DNA from: Pseudomonas sp. VD-NE ins
GTDB lineage: Bacteria; Pseudomonadota; Gammaproteobacteria; Pseudomonadales; Pseudomonadaceae
Reading direction: 5' to 3'
Length of the DNA stretch: 64,000 nt
Assembly: GCF_031882575.1 (NCBI RefSeq)
Contig: NZ_CP134772.1
Location: 142,001 to 206,000 of the forward strand
In this document: positions 18,662 through 29,382 of the stretch, one piece after another
Layout of the letters: the number at the start of each line of letters is the position of its first letter
Position numbering within the stretch: the first letter of the stretch is position 1
Program-made: the position numbers and the translations under genes
The notes under the pieces: generated by a model
Databases searched by the model: none
What the model saw: only the letters and a program-made list of their open reading frames with translations
What the model was told of the DNA's origin: nothing

Positions 18662-20100
18662 GCAGGGCGCTGATGATCGCCGGGTTGGGCGTGATGCTGT
18701 CGGCCTGTCAGATGGTCGGGCCGGACTATCACGTGCCTGAGGAGGCAGCGGTTCAGCGCAAGGATTTTCAGGGTGAGCTGGCGGTGGCGGGTAAGCCGGT
18801 GGTCTCGGCGCCTGTGCCCGCGGATTGGTGGCGTCTTTATAAGGATGCGCGGCTGGATCAACTGGTGCAGCAGGCCATGGCCTCCAACACCGATTTGCGC
18901 GTAGCGGCGGCGAACCTGCAACGGGCTCGCGCTCAGGTCGATGAGGCCGAAGCAGCGGGCGGCTGGAGCGCGGGTGTGAAGATGGGGGCGCAGCGTTTGC
19001 AAGAGTCTGGTCAGGCATTCTTGCTGCCGGAAAAAGTCCCGGTCGATAACGTCGGCGACATCGGCATCAGCGCTTCTTATCAGTTCGATCTGTGGGGCAC
19101 CTTGCAGCGTGGCATCGAAGGTGCAAAGGCCAATGCCGACGCGACCCAGGCCGCAGCAGACACGGCGCGAATCACCTTGGTAGCAGACGTCGTGCGTGCT
19201 TACACCCAAGTCTGCGCGGCCAACGAAGAACGGGAGATCGCCCAGCACTCTCTCGACCTGCAATCGCAAGGCACCACGCTGATTCAGCGTCTGCGCGATG
19301 CCGGCCGCGGCGATGAAACTCAGGTGACTCGCTCGCAAACCCAATTCAAATCCCTGCGCGCCGAACTGCCGCGCTATGAAGCGGCCCGTCAAGCTGGGTT
19401 GTACCGTCTGTCGATGCTGCTGGCCAAACCGGTCGATCAATTGCCGGCCGGCACCGCCACCTGCGCCGAATTGCCGAAAATCGCCCAATTGGTGCCGGTC
19501 GGCGATGGTGCTGCGCTGCTCAAACGTCGCCCGGACATTCGCCAGGCCGAACGTCGTCTGGCCGCTTCGACCGCCGGGATCGGCGTCGCCACTGGCGAGT
19601 TGTATCCGGACATCAGTTTCGGCGCGACCATCGGCACTGTTGGTCTTATCGATGACTTGGGTGATCCGTCGACCAACCGCTGGGGCTTCGGCCCATCGCT
19701 GAGCTGGAAAGTGCCGACCAACGGCGCCCGTGCACGCATCCGTGAGGCCGAAGCCACCACCCAAGGCGCCTTGGCGCACTTCGACGGCGTGGTGCTCAAC
19801 GCCATTCGCGAAACCCAGACCGGTCTGGCCCAGTACAGCGCCTTGCTGCAACGCCGCGACGCACTGGCCGATGCCGAGCAGTCAGCGAAACTGGCCGCCG
19901 ACCAGATCCACCGCTTCTTCCAGGCCGGCCGCGAGTCATTCCTCGCTGACCTGCAAGCAACGCGCACCTACACGGACGTCACCGCGCAATTGGCCGCCGC
20001 CAACACCCAGGTTGCGATGAGCCAGATCGATTTGTTCCTTGCCTTGGGCGGCGGTTGGGAAAGCGGACGAACGAACGCTGCAAGCGCCAGCAAACCCTGA
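18658..20100 (+). CDS. NodT-type outer-membrane efflux lipoprotein
   Basis: The 480-residue protein has a lipoprotein signal (MSRALMIAGLGVMLSAC, Cys17) followed by QMVGPDYHVPE, the standard start of NodT/OprM-type channels, and two OEP repeats (LVQQAMASNTDLRVAAANLQ; LLKRRPDIRQAERRLAA). It completes the tripartite pump. Downstream, a GC-rich hairpin (GGAAGGG / CCCTTCC near 20127-20156) without a strong T-run may weakly terminate. Confidence 0.92.
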   Translation: MSRALMIAGLGVMLSACQMVGPDYHVPEEAAVQRKDFQGELAVAGKPVVSAPVPADWWRLYKDARLDQLVQQAMASNTDLRVAAANLQRARAQVDEAEAAGGWSAGVKMGAQRLQESGQAFLLPEKVPVDNVGDIGISASYQFDLWGTLQRGIEGAKANADATQAAADTARITLVADVVRAYTQVCAANEEREIAQHSLDLQSQGTTLIQRLRDAGRGDETQVTRSQTQFKSLRAELPRYEAARQAGLYRLSMLLAKPVDQLPAGTATCAELPKIAQLVPVGDGAALLKRRPDIRQAERRLAASTAGIGVATGELYPDISFGATIGTVGLIDDLGDPSTNRWGFGPSLSWKVPTNGARARIREAEATTQGALAHFDGVVLNAIRETQTGLAQYSALLQRRDALADAEQSAKLAADQIHRFFQAGRESFLADLQATRTYTDVTAQLAAANTQVAMSQIDLFLALGGGWESGRTNAASASKP

Positions 20101-20193
20101 GGCCGTTGCTATGCTTTGAAGTGTTGGAAGGGCGCCCCGTGCAAAGCCCCCTTCCAGCGCACATTGCTAGCGCTGGTCTAGGGGAAACCAATA

Positions 20194-20829
20194 ATGAAAA
20201 ACCCTTACGCTCTCGGCTTCTGGTGCGCCCTTGCAGCGCTGGTGCTGCTGTCGGCCACCTATTTCTACGGCATCATGCTGGCCCACCAGATCGACAAGGC
20301 CATGATCTTTCTCGACAGCGTGACGGCGCTGATCGCGGTCATGGCAATCGTCGTCGTAGCATGGGCGTCAATCCAGGTGCAGCGGGTCAAAAAACGGCAG
20401 CTTGAACAGGGCAAGACCCTGGTGCTGATCTGGGACACCAAAGTCGCCCTGCGCCGGGTCGAAACCGTATTCGACCGTTATTTCTGGGGCAGTTACTGGC
20501 AGCCGGGGCGGACCTTCGCCGAAGTCATGGGCGAACTCACCGGCACGCCGCTGGAAAAAAGCCTCGAAGCGCTGAAAAAACAATGCCTGGAACTCGACAA
20601 GCAGATCGCCGACGAGGGCTGGCACTGGCTCAACAATGCCCGGGAACTGTCCGATGTCGCGACGGCCATGGCCCGTGAGCGTTATCAACTGGATTTCTGC
20701 GACCCGCGCGCTGACGGGCCCGGCGGGGCGGTGATTGATCGGGACTTTGAAGTGCTGGTGTATACCTGGACCGCGCGGCTGAAAAGCTTTGATCATCAGC
20801 TGGATGAGATTGAGGTTCAGTATTCCTGA
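20194..20829 (+). CDS. Unknown membrane protein with two N-terminal helices
   Basis: The 211-residue protein is not recognised. It has two hydrophobic segments (about residues 8-27 and 40-65) joined by a short loop, then a soluble, helix-rich domain containing WDTKVALRRVETVFDRYFWG, LEKSLEALKKQCLELDKQ and a Tyr/Trp-rich end. Such a layout would place the soluble domain in the cytoplasm. GGGGAAA precedes the ATG. It lies after the efflux operon but 93 bp away, so it is probably separately transcribed. Confidence 0.75.
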   Translation: MKNPYALGFWCALAALVLLSATYFYGIMLAHQIDKAMIFLDSVTALIAVMAIVVVAWASIQVQRVKKRQLEQGKTLVLIWDTKVALRRVETVFDRYFWGSYWQPGRTFAEVMGELTGTPLEKSLEALKKQCLELDKQIADEGWHWLNNARELSDVATAMARERYQLDFCDPRADGPGGAVIDRDFEVLVYTWTARLKSFDHQLDEIEVQYS

Positions 20830-20851
20830 TTCTCTGCTGAATCATCTGGCC

Positions 20852-20946
20852 CCATCGCTGGCAAGCCAGCTCCCACAAGGTTTTCCGGTGTTCACAGAAT
20901 TTGTGTTCACCCAAGATCCCTGTGGGAGCTGGCTTGCCAGCGATGG
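20852..20946. repeat. REP palindrome (TGGGAGCTGGCTTGCCAGCGAT type)
   Basis: Arms of 26 bases at 20852-20877 and 20921-20946 are exact reverse complements. The rest of the 320-base gap up to 21150 holds AT-richer sequence that probably carries the promoter of the next gene; I see no clear gene there. Confidence 0.9.
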
Positions 20947-21149
20947 CGACTTTTAAAAACACCGAAACTCTTCCCGCCTGTCAACTGTCCACAATTCCCA
21001 TAGACACTCTTTAACCTTTAAACATTGGGCCGTCTTGCGCGCCCGGTGCTAATCTCCACCGCTGAATTCAGCGCAGTCGAGCCGCGACCCGGTCACGGGT
21101 TCAGGGAAGACGACCACACTCACAGCCACGGAAATCGATCAGGTCATTC

Positions 21150-22655
21150 ATGAATAAATCAGCAGGCGTGCTTCTCGGAATTGTTGTTGCCATCGGTGCG
21201 ATCAGCGCGGGCGGGGCCTGGTACACCGGGACCAAGATCGAAGGCGTGTTGAACAACGCCGTCAGCAATGCCAACCAGGAGCTGCAAACCGCCATGGCCG
21301 GTTCCAATGGCACCGCGTCGCTGGAACTGGTGTCGCTGGAACGCCACACCTTCACCAGCACCGCGCACTATCGCCTCAAAGGTGAAGGCGAGATGTTCGG
21401 TGATGCGCCGGTCGAACTGCTGTTCGTTGATCACATCGAACATGGCCCGCTGCCGTTCTCGCGTCTGGTTTCGCTGAAATGGCTGCCGGTCATGGCCACC
21501 AGCAACTACGAGCTGGAAAAGAATCCGGCCACCGAGAAATGGTTCGCCGCCACCAAGGGCGCCGCGCCGCTGAAAGGCGTGACCAGCATCGGCTACGACG
21601 AATCCACCACCAGCACCCTCGATCTGCTGCCGTTCGAAACCGCACTGGATGAGCAGTCGAGCCTGAAGTTTTCCGGCCTGACCATGAACATTTCCGCCAA
21701 CGCCAAAGCGCAGAAGGTCAAGGCGGACGGCTACATGGACAATCTGAAACTGGTGACCGTCGCTGAAGACCAGGCGCCGGTGCAGGTCGAACTCAACGGT
21801 CTGACCCTGGCCAGCAACCTCGCCAAGAGCAGCTACGGCTACTACACCGGGGAAAACACCCTGGTGCTGACCAACAGCAAAACCACCTTCGGCACCAAGC
21901 AATCGGTGCTCGGTGTGAAGAACTTCGAAATGAAGAACCTCACCGAAGAAACCGGCAGCAATGCTTCGGGTCGTGCTGATTACAAGATTGGCGAAGTCAG
22001 CCTCAACGAAAAGAAAATCGGCTCGGCCAATATGGCCATGAGCCTGAAAAACCTCGACATCCCGTCGACCATGTCGCTGATGCAGATCTACCAGACCAAA
22101 TTGCAGCCGTACGAAAAAGCCGCCGCCGAGGCTGCAGCCCAGGGCTTGCCTGCGCCAGAGCTGAACCTGACCGAAGCGGAAAATGCGCAAGTCAAAGCCG
22201 ACCTGCAAAAACTGCTGGCTGCCGGCCCACAGTTTGCGTTGGAAAACCTCTCGTTCAACACCGCCAACGGCGAGAGCAAGGCCAATCTGGTGATCGACCT
22301 GACCAAGCCGCAATCGTTGGACTTGCCGACAGATCAACTGGGCAAACAACTGATCGCACTGCTGGACCTGAATATTCAGGTGTCCAAGCCGATGCTGGTC
22401 GATCTGCTCAGCGTGCAGGCACAGTTGGATGGTCAGACTGACGCCAAAGCCATTGTCGATCAGTCCAAGGAAGCCGCCGACATGTTCGCGGGCATGGCGG
22501 TCGGTTCGCAGCTGGCGGTCGTCGACGGCAGCAACGTCGTGACCAAGTTGCATTACGCCGCCAATCAGGTCGAATTCAACGGCCAGAAGATGACCGTCGA
22601 GCAGTTCGTCGGCTTCCTGATGAACAAGTTCGCCGGCGTCACGCAAGTGCAGTAA
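21150..22655 (+). CDS. YdgA-like DUF945 family protein
   Basis: The 501-residue protein begins with a signal-anchor (SAGVLLGIVVAIGAISAGGAWYTG in two parts) and continues with the long beta-rich, repetitive structure of the DUF945/YdgA family, including EFNGQKMTVEQFVG near the end. It is probably an inner-membrane-anchored periplasmic protein of unknown function. The gene stands alone with its own terminator downstream. Confidence 0.85.
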   Translation: MNKSAGVLLGIVVAIGAISAGGAWYTGTKIEGVLNNAVSNANQELQTAMAGSNGTASLELVSLERHTFTSTAHYRLKGEGEMFGDAPVELLFVDHIEHGPLPFSRLVSLKWLPVMATSNYELEKNPATEKWFAATKGAAPLKGVTSIGYDESTTSTLDLLPFETALDEQSSLKFSGLTMNISANAKAQKVKADGYMDNLKLVTVAEDQAPVQVELNGLTLASNLAKSSYGYYTGENTLVLTNSKTTFGTKQSVLGVKNFEMKNLTEETGSNASGRADYKIGEVSLNEKKIGSANMAMSLKNLDIPSTMSLMQIYQTKLQPYEKAAAEAAAQGLPAPELNLTEAENAQVKADLQKLLAAGPQFALENLSFNTANGESKANLVIDLTKPQSLDLPTDQLGKQLIALLDLNIQVSKPMLVDLLSVQAQLDGQTDAKAIVDQSKEAADMFAGMAVGSQLAVVDGSNVVTKLHYAANQVEFNGQKMTVEQFVGFLMNKFAGVTQVQ

Positions 22656-22673
22656 TCCTGCGCTCTTAATAGC

Positions 22674-22714
22674 AACGCCCGGCCTCCGTATCGCACGGAC
22701 GCCGGGCGTTTTGC
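22674..22714 (+). terminator. Rho-independent terminator after the DUF945 gene
   Basis: Stem AACGCCCGGC (22674-22683) pairs with GCCGGGCGTT (22701-22710), extended by inner pairing, followed by a short T-run. Confidence 0.8.
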
Positions 22715-22905
22715 TGTCTGGCGTTCGGGTTTTCGGCTGAACCGCCAGCACGATTCTGAACAATTATTGTGTTCCAGAGATCGGTCTGCGCTTGCGTGCA
22801 AAACTGCCTGACTAAGCTTGGCCGTTGCATGTGCATTGGCGGCCACCGTTACGAATGGGCAAGGAGGGCATTGCGACCCGGCTGGCCATGTAAGGATGCT
22901 GACGC

Positions 22906-25386
22906 ATGCCGCGTATTGATGTTCCTGTATTACATCGTGGTTTACGCCCTTTGTTCCGAGTCGCGCTGTGCAGCCAATTGCTCTGGCCGGCGCTGGCGTT
23001 TGCCGACACACCCTACGATCAAATGGTGCGCGACGCCCGTGCCGGGCAAACCACGCCTGCGCTGACGGTTTTGCGCCAGGTGCCCCCCGGCCAGTCGACC
23101 TCCGGGCAGATCAGCGATCACTTGCAGATCGCCAGTTGGGCCGGCCTCGACGCCGAAGTGCTGCAAGTCTATGAAGCCCAGGGCCGCGATCGCGTCCTGC
23201 CGGTGCAGGCACTGACCGCCACCGCCCGTGCCTATCGCAACCTCAAGCGTTGGGATCAAGCCACGCAGGTCTACAACAAGGCCTTGGCGCGGGAGCCGGA
23301 TAATGCTGACCTGCAGCTCGGGCTGGCCCTGACTCAGGCTGACGCCGGCAAGCCCGACCAAGCGGTAAGCCGCGCCAAAGCGCTGGTGGCGGCCAAACCT
23401 GATGATCCGTCGCGCCGTCTCGCCTTGGGCTACGCCCTGACCCGTGCCAACAAACCTTACGACGCCCTGTTCGAATACGATCAGGCCTTCAAGCGCGCCG
23501 GCAGCAAGCCGGAAGTCGCTCGCGAATACGTGGTTGCTCTGCAAAAGGCGCGTTTGCCGGAACCGGCGCTGCGTCTGGCCAATCAGCGTCCGGGGTTGAT
23601 CGATCCGGTCACGTTGCGTCGCCTCGAAGGTGATCTGGCCGCCGAGCGCGTGCGGCTCGCCGAACTCGCCACCCGCAGTGAAAAAGAACGCTACGTCATC
23701 GCCGACCGCGCACTGGCCGATTACGACAAGCTGCTCGCCACCTGGACACCGGACGCCACGGCTCACGACGACGTGATTCGCTGGCGCATCGACCGCATGG
23801 GCGCGCTCAAGGCCCGGGCGCGTACCGCCGACGTCATCAGCGAATACCAGAAGCTGCAAGCCGAAGGCGTGAGGATTCCGACCTACGCCCTGCGCTGGGT
23901 AGCGGCGTCGTATCTGGATCAACGTCAGCCGGAAATCGCCACCGACCTTTATCGCCAAGTGCTGGCGGCGCCGGACGCCGATGTCGGTGACCGACTCGTA
24001 GACACCACTGCGCTGTACTACTCGCTGCTGGAAAGCGACCGCGCTGATGAGGCGCGCAAAGTCGCCGAGGACGCCGCCAAGTCCCAGCGTCCGCGTGTCG
24101 AACTCAAGGGTTTGCCGATCGGCAACCCCAACGATGAATGGATGGACGCCCAGCAACTCGCCGCTCAGGCCGGCACTTACAGCGCTGACTTGCCCCATGG
24201 CGAGGAGCGCTTGCAGACGCTGGTCGATCAGGCGCCGGGTAACGTCGGTTTGCGTCTGGCTCAGGCCGATTTATACTTGGCCCGTAACTGGCCGCGCCGC
24301 GCAGAAATGCAGCTCAAGGAAACCGAGAGCATGGTGCCACGCGCCATGGGCCTGGAAATTGGCCAGGCCCACACCGCGATGGAATTACAGGAATGGCGGC
24401 AAATGGATGCGCTGACCGACGACGTCGTCGCACGCTATCCGGATAACCGCCAGGTACAGCGTCTGGCCCGTGAGCGCGAAGTGCATGACATGTCCGAGCT
24501 GCGCGTCGAAGCCTACGGCGGCAAGGCTAGCGGTGGTGGCAGTGGCGATGCCGGTGCTGTCAGCGGCAGCCGCGATTTTGGTATCCAGACCACCCTGTAC
24601 AGCCCGCCCATCAATGAAGACTGGCGCGTGTTCGCCGGGGCCGGGTATGCCACCGGCGACTTCGCCGAAGGCACCGGGCACCACCGCTTTCAGCGTGTTG
24701 GCCTGGAACGCCGCACTCGTGACATGACCCTTGAAGCCGAAGTGTCCAGTCACGATTACGGTTTCGGCGACAAGCAGGGCGCACGGCTGGCGATCGCCCG
24801 TGACATCAACGATCACTGGCAGTACGGCGGCAGCCTCGAATACCTCTCGGCCGAGACGCCGCTGCGCGCGCTCAACAGTGACATCAAGGCCAATGGCGGC
24901 AGCGGTTTCATTCGCTGGCGCGCCAACGAAAGCCGCGAGTGGAAACTGTCGGTAAGCCCCTCGCACTTCAGCGACGGCAACAACCGCGTCGAAGCCTTGC
25001 TCACCGGTCGCGAGGGCGTCTACAGCGCACCGAACGTGCAGGTCGATGCGGGACTGGAAGTCGGCACCAGCCACAACTCCAAGTCCGATGACGTGCCGTA
25101 CTTCAACCCGAAATCCGACTTCAGCGTGATGCCGCTGGTCAACGTCAATCACGTGCTCTACCACCGCTACGAAACGGCCTGGAGCCAACAATTCCAGGCC
25201 GGTGCGGGCACGTACAGCCAGCGTGAGCACGGCACCAGCGGCATGGCCCTGCTCGGTTACGGCCAGCGTTATGCCTGGAACGACGTGTTCGAGGTGGGCG
25301 GTTTGTTCAGTGTGATCAACCGGCCTTACGACGGTGATCGGGAGACCGATCTGCGTCTGCTCGTCGACCTCACTTTCCGCTTCTAG
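22906..25386 (+). CDS. pgaA: PgaA outer-membrane porin for poly-N-acetylglucosamine export
   Basis: The 826-residue protein has an N-terminal signal (hydrophobic part about residues 18-33, ending ALAFA), a TPR superhelix domain (about 35-500, for example RAYRNLKRWDQATQVYNKAL) and a C-terminal beta-barrel of about 300 residues ending in LVDLTFRF, the terminal Phe being the BAM signal. It is close in size to E. coli PgaA (about 807). It exports partly deacetylated PNAG made by PgaCD. The four pga genes follow each other with gaps of 12 bases or less. The 250-base gap upstream carries no recognisable gene and presumably the promoter. Confidence 0.92.
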   Translation: MPRIDVPVLHRGLRPLFRVALCSQLLWPALAFADTPYDQMVRDARAGQTTPALTVLRQVPPGQSTSGQISDHLQIASWAGLDAEVLQVYEAQGRDRVLPVQALTATARAYRNLKRWDQATQVYNKALAREPDNADLQLGLALTQADAGKPDQAVSRAKALVAAKPDDPSRRLALGYALTRANKPYDALFEYDQAFKRAGSKPEVAREYVVALQKARLPEPALRLANQRPGLIDPVTLRRLEGDLAAERVRLAELATRSEKERYVIADRALADYDKLLATWTPDATAHDDVIRWRIDRMGALKARARTADVISEYQKLQAEGVRIPTYALRWVAASYLDQRQPEIATDLYRQVLAAPDADVGDRLVDTTALYYSLLESDRADEARKVAEDAAKSQRPRVELKGLPIGNPNDEWMDAQQLAAQAGTYSADLPHGEERLQTLVDQAPGNVGLRLAQADLYLARNWPRRAEMQLKETESMVPRAMGLEIGQAHTAMELQEWRQMDALTDDVVARYPDNRQVQRLAREREVHDMSELRVEAYGGKASGGGSGDAGAVSGSRDFGIQTTLYSPPINEDWRVFAGAGYATGDFAEGTGHHRFQRVGLERRTRDMTLEAEVSSHDYGFGDKQGARLAIARDINDHWQYGGSLEYLSAETPLRALNSDIKANGGSGFIRWRANESREWKLSVSPSHFSDGNNRVEALLTGREGVYSAPNVQVDAGLEVGTSHNSKSDDVPYFNPKSDFSVMPLVNVNHVLYHRYETAWSQQFQAGAGTYSQREHGTSGMALLGYGQRYAWNDVFEVGGLFSVINRPYDGDRETDLRLLVDLTFRF

Positions 25387-25398
25387 AAGAGTTTGAAG

Positions 25399-27396
25399 AT
25401 GCCTTTGATTTCGCGTTTCATCCTTCTGCTGGGAGTGCTGCTGATCAGCGCCTGCGCCCAGCAAGCCCCGGCCTTCGCGCCGCCGTCCGAGCGTCCGCTG
25501 GCGGCCAGCGAAAAACCATGGCCGAAAAATCACGTGCTCGGCATTGCCTATCACGACGTCGAAGACCGCGATCCTGATCAGGCCGTGGTGGCGGTGCGCA
25601 CCGAGCGCATGATCGAGCAACTCGCGTGGCTACGCGAGAACGGCTACAAACCGGTCACCGTCGACCAGATCATGGCCGCGCGCAAGGGTGGTCCGGAGCT
25701 ACCGGCGAAAGCGATCCTGCTCAGCTTCGACGACGGTTATTCGAGTTTCTACACCCGCGTACTGCCGGTGCTGCGCGCCTATAACTGGCATGCCTTGCTG
25801 GCGCCGGTCGGCAGCTGGATCGACACGCCGCTCAATCAACCGGTGGATTTCGCCGGTGCTCCGCGTGCGCGTTCCGACTTTCTGACCTGGGATCAGATCC
25901 GCGAAATCTCACGCTCCGGGCTGGTGGAAATCGCTGCTCACACCGACGCCAATCACAAAGGTATTTTGGCCAACCCGCAGGGCAATCTGCAGCCTGCGGC
26001 GGCCACCCGGCGTTATGACCCAGTGACCAAGCGTTATGAATCCGAGGCAGATTTCCAGGCACGGATCCGCACCGACGTGAACAACATCTCGGAAAAAATC
26101 CGCAAGGTCACCGGCAACAAACCACGCGTCTGGGTCTGGCCGTATGGCGCGGCGGACGGCACATCGCTGACGGTAGTCGGCGAGGCGGGCTACGAAATGG
26201 CCCTGACCCTCGAAGACGGTCTCGACGCCCTCGACAACCTGATGAGCAGCCCGCGCTTTCTCGTCGCTTCGGATCCTGACGGCGAGCGTTTCGCCAACAG
26301 TATCGTCGACGTGCAGTCGGATTTCGTCATGCGCGTTGTGCATGTTGATCTGGACAACGTTTACGACCCGGATCCGGCGCAGCAGGACATCAACCTCGGA
26401 AAACTGGTGCAGCGCATCGCTGACTTGGGCGCCAACACGGTGTTCCTGCAAGCCTTCGCCGATCCCAAGGGCGATGGCCTGGTGCATTCGCTGTACTTCC
26501 CCAACCGTCACTTGCCGGTGCGTGCGGATATTTTCAACCGCGTCGCCTGGCAACTGCGTACCCGCGCTAACGTGAAGGTCTTCGCGTGGATGCCGGTGCT
26601 GAGTTTTGGTCTCGACTCGAAACTGCCGCGTGTGACCCGTTGGGACCCGAAAACCGGCATCACCTCGGTGGATCCGGATCAGTACCAACGCTTGTCGCCG
26701 TTCGATCCTGAAGTGCGACGGATCATCGGTGAAATCTACGAAGACGTGGCGCGCCTGACCTCGGTCAACGGCATTCTCTATCACGACGACGCGGTACTGT
26801 CGGATTTCGAAGATGCCGGTCCTGAAGCCTTGAAAGCCTACGCTGCCCACGGTTTGCCAGGTTCGATCGCCGCATTGCGCGACGATCCTGCAGCGATGCA
26901 GCGCTGGACGCGCTTCAAGAGCCAATACCTCATCGACTTCACCAACGAGCTGACCGCCAAAGTCCGTGCGATTCGCGGTCCGCAAGTGCAGACCGCGCGC
27001 AACATCTTCGCCGAGCCGATGCTCAACCCCGAGAGCGAAGCATGGTACGCACAGAACCTCGATGACTTCCTCGTGACCTACGACTGGACGGCACCGATGG
27101 CCATGCCGCTGATGGAAAAACAGACCCGGGCAGAGTCCGGCCCGTGGCTGGAAGCGCTGGTGGCCACGGTCAAAAAGCGCCCCGGCGCGCTGGATCGCAC
27201 GGTGTTCGAATTGCAGGCACGCGACTGGACGAAAAAGGATCAGGCCGACATTGACGCTGCGGTGATTGCGGACTGGATGGGTCGCCTCAAGCGTCAGGGC
27301 GCGACCAGTTTCGGTTACTACCCGGACAACTTCCTCGACAACCTGCCGGACCTGAAAACCGTAAGGCCTGCACTCTCCAACAAATGGAATCCATAA
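25399..27396 (+). CDS. pgaB: PgaB poly-beta-1,6-N-acetylglucosamine N-deacetylase
   Basis: The 665-residue protein is a lipoprotein ([12 protein letters not shown], Cys acylated). The N-terminal polysaccharide deacetylase domain shows LSFDDGY (around residue 110) with the metal/catalytic Asp pair and HTDANH (about 181-186) with the two metal His residues. The C-terminal half (from about 310) is the glycoside-hydrolase-like PNAG-binding domain ([15 protein letters not shown]). It deacetylates a fraction of residues in the periplasm so that export can occur. The ATG at 25399 has GAAGAG in front; a TTG at 25393 is less likely. Confidence 0.93.
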   Translation: MPLISRFILLLGVLLISACAQQAPAFAPPSERPLAASEKPWPKNHVLGIAYHDVEDRDPDQAVVAVRTERMIEQLAWLRENGYKPVTVDQIMAARKGGPELPAKAILLSFDDGYSSFYTRVLPVLRAYNWHALLAPVGSWIDTPLNQPVDFAGAPRARSDFLTWDQIREISRSGLVEIAAHTDANHKGILANPQGNLQPAAATRRYDPVTKRYESEADFQARIRTDVNNISEKIRKVTGNKPRVWVWPYGAADGTSLTVVGEAGYEMALTLEDGLDALDNLMSSPRFLVASDPDGERFANSIVDVQSDFVMRVVHVDLDNVYDPDPAQQDINLGKLVQRIADLGANTVFLQAFADPKGDGLVHSLYFPNRHLPVRADIFNRVAWQLRTRANVKVFAWMPVLSFGLDSKLPRVTRWDPKTGITSVDPDQYQRLSPFDPEVRRIIGEIYEDVARLTSVNGILYHDDAVLSDFEDAGPEALKAYAAHGLPGSIAALRDDPAAMQRWTRFKSQYLIDFTNELTAKVRAIRGPQVQTARNIFAEPMLNPESEAWYAQNLDDFLVTYDWTAPMAMPLMEKQTRAESGPWLEALVATVKKRPGALDRTVFELQARDWTKKDQADIDAAVIADWMGRLKRQGATSFGYYPDNFLDNLPDLKTVRPALSNKWNP

Positions 27397-27397
27397 C

Positions 27398-28753
27398 ATG
27401 CTGGATAGACTGTTAGCCCTGCTTGTTCTGGCGATCGTCCTCGGCGTACCGCTGGGGCTGATCTTCCTGGTGACCGGACAGTTCCTGATGGACTTCGTGT
27501 TCTTCTACCCGTTGTTCATGTCCGGGTTGTGGATTGCCGGTGGCTTGTATTTCTGGCTGCACTGGGAGCGCCACTGGCCGTGGCAGGACGACACCTTGCC
27601 GCCGCCGCTGGAAGGCGAGCCGCTGATCTCGATCCTGATCCCTTGCTACAACGAAGGTGACAACGCCGCCGACACCATCCACGCGGCGCTGGCTCAGCAC
27701 TACCCGAACATCGAAGTCATCGCGATCAACGACGGCTCCAAGGACAACACCGCCGAAGTGCTCGATGCGCTGGCCAAGGAAGACCCGCGTCTGCGCGTGC
27801 TGCATCTGGCGGAAAACCAGGGCAAGGCTGTCGCTCTGCGCATGGGCGCGATTGCCGCGCGCAGTGAGTATCTGGTGTGCATCGACGGTGATGCGCTGCT
27901 GGCGCCGAACACCGCAGCCTATCTGGTTGCACCGATGCTGGATAACGCACGCCTCGGCGCGGTGACCGGTAACCCACGGATTCGTACGCGTTCGACGCTG
28001 GTTGGGCGGGTTCAGGTCGGTGAGTTCTCGTCGATCATCGGGCTCATTAAGCGTACGCAACGGGTGTTCGGGCGGATTTTCACCGTCTCCGGGGTGATCG
28101 TCGCGTTCCGTCGTACCGCGCTGAACCGCGTCGGTTACTGGAGCCCGGACATGATCACCGAAGACATCGATATCAGCTGGAAGCTGCAACTCGATCACTG
28201 GAGCATCTTCTACGAGCCGCGCGCGCTGTGCTGGATTCTGATGCCGGAAACCCTCGGCGGGCTATGGAAGCAACGACTGCGCTGGGCGCAGGGCGGTGCC
28301 GAAGTGCTGTTCAAAAACATCCGTGGCATCTGGCAGTACCGCCATCGTTACCTGTGGCCGCTGCTCTTCGAATACTGCCTGTCGACCGGTTGGGCGTTTA
28401 CCTTCCTGCTGTCGGTGATTTTCTGGGGCGTCGGCAAGTTTGTGGTCATGCCGGAAGCCATCGCGGTGGATCACCTGATGCCGCCGGCATTTACCGGGTT
28501 GCTGCTGGCCTTTGTCTGCCTCGTGCAGTTCGCGGTCAGCATCGTCATCGACCGGCGCTATGAGCCGGGATTGGGCCGCACGATGTTCTGGGTGGTCTGG
28601 TATCCGTTGGTGTTCTGGCTTATCAGCCTGCTGACCACGCTGGTCAGCTTCCCCAAAGTGCTGTTCGGCCAACATCAGAAACGTGCGCGTTGGGTCAGTC
28701 CTGATCGGGGCATCAAACCGATCGGCGACGACGAAGAGGAGGTCATAAAATGA
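27398..28753 (+). CDS. pgaC: PgaC family-2 glycosyltransferase, PNAG synthase subunit
   Basis: The 451-residue membrane enzyme has N-terminal membrane helices, then a GT2 catalytic domain with [23 protein letters not shown], the D-x-D region [17 protein letters not shown] and QRLRW (processivity motif), and further membrane helices at the C-terminus. It polymerises UDP-GlcNAc to beta-1,6-GlcNAc and needs PgaD; in E. coli the pair is activated by cyclic di-GMP. It begins one base after the pgaB stop. Confidence 0.95.
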   Translation: MLDRLLALLVLAIVLGVPLGLIFLVTGQFLMDFVFFYPLFMSGLWIAGGLYFWLHWERHWPWQDDTLPPPLEGEPLISILIPCYNEGDNAADTIHAALAQHYPNIEVIAINDGSKDNTAEVLDALAKEDPRLRVLHLAENQGKAVALRMGAIAARSEYLVCIDGDALLAPNTAAYLVAPMLDNARLGAVTGNPRIRTRSTLVGRVQVGEFSSIIGLIKRTQRVFGRIFTVSGVIVAFRRTALNRVGYWSPDMITEDIDISWKLQLDHWSIFYEPRALCWILMPETLGGLWKQRLRWAQGGAEVLFKNIRGIWQYRHRYLWPLLFEYCLSTGWAFTFLLSVIFWGVGKFVVMPEAIAVDHLMPPAFTGLLLAFVCLVQFAVSIVIDRRYEPGLGRTMFWVVWYPLVFWLISLLTTLVSFPKVLFGQHQKRARWVSPDRGIKPIGDDEEEVIK

Positions 28754-29277
28754 AAATCATCCGGACTCGCCAGCGGCCCTTTCTGGTAGTGATCGATGTG
28801 ATCCTCACCGTGCTGGCCTGGATTGGCCTGCTGTTTCTACTGATCCGTGGCTTGTGGCCGCTGGTCGAAACCCATGCGGGCGGGCCGCTGATCGATAAAT
28901 CGGCGTTCGACGCGCTGGGTACCCTGCAGATTTATCTGTGGATTGCCTTGGTCAACGCGGTGATTCTGATTTCCTGGGCGCGTTATCAGCAGCGCAAGAG
29001 TCGCAGTTTTGCCCAGCGCAGGCTGCCGTCGCCGGTGATTGACGATGAAGGGCTGAGCAAGAGTTTCAAACTCTGCGATGACCGCTTTCAAAAGCTGCGC
29101 ACGCCCGGGGTGATGACCATTCATAACGATCAGGAAGGCGACATCAGCCATGTGGTGACGCATTTCTGGCCGGTGCAAAAGGAAGAGTTGCCTCCACCAT
29201 TGGCACCGCTCGAGCATCCGCGTGTGATCTTTCTGCATGCTGAAGATGATGACAATCGGGAGCCCTTGCTTCGTTAA
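28750..29277 (+). CDS. pgaD: PgaD, PNAG synthase accessory subunit
   Basis: The 175-residue protein starts [20 protein letters not shown] and has two membrane segments (about 14-38 and 55-75) followed by a cytoplasmic tail that is longer than in E. coli PgaD (about 137 residues). With PgaC it forms the cyclic-di-GMP-responsive synthase. Its ATG overlaps the pgaC stop (ATGA). A REP palindrome follows the operon. Confidence 0.88.
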   Translation: MKIIRTRQRPFLVVIDVILTVLAWIGLLFLLIRGLWPLVETHAGGPLIDKSAFDALGTLQIYLWIALVNAVILISWARYQQRKSRSFAQRRLPSPVIDDEGLSKSFKLCDDRFQKLRTPGVMTIHNDQEGDISHVVTHFWPVQKEELPPPLAPLEHPRVIFLHAEDDDNREPLLR

Positions 29278-29279
29278 TT

Positions 29280-29382
29280 GATCGTTCCCACGCTCTGCGT
29301 GGGAATGCCTCTTGGGACGCTCCGCGTCCAGTGACGCGGAGCGTCACGGGCTGCATTCCCACGCAGGAGCGTGGGAACGATC
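29280..29382. repeat. REP-like double palindrome (GATCGTTCCCACGC type)
   Basis: Outer arms 29280-29308 and 29353-29382 (GATCGTTCCCACGC and its complement) enclose a second palindrome around GACGCTCCGCGTC. It separates the convergent pgaD and reductase genes and reaches the reductase stop codon. Confidence 0.85.

Noticed and set aside
21159..27399. Long antisense frames opposite the DUF945 and pga genes (for example 22942-24198 and 25909-27399)
   Set aside because: The plus-strand proteins are clear family members; the antisense frames are GC artefacts.
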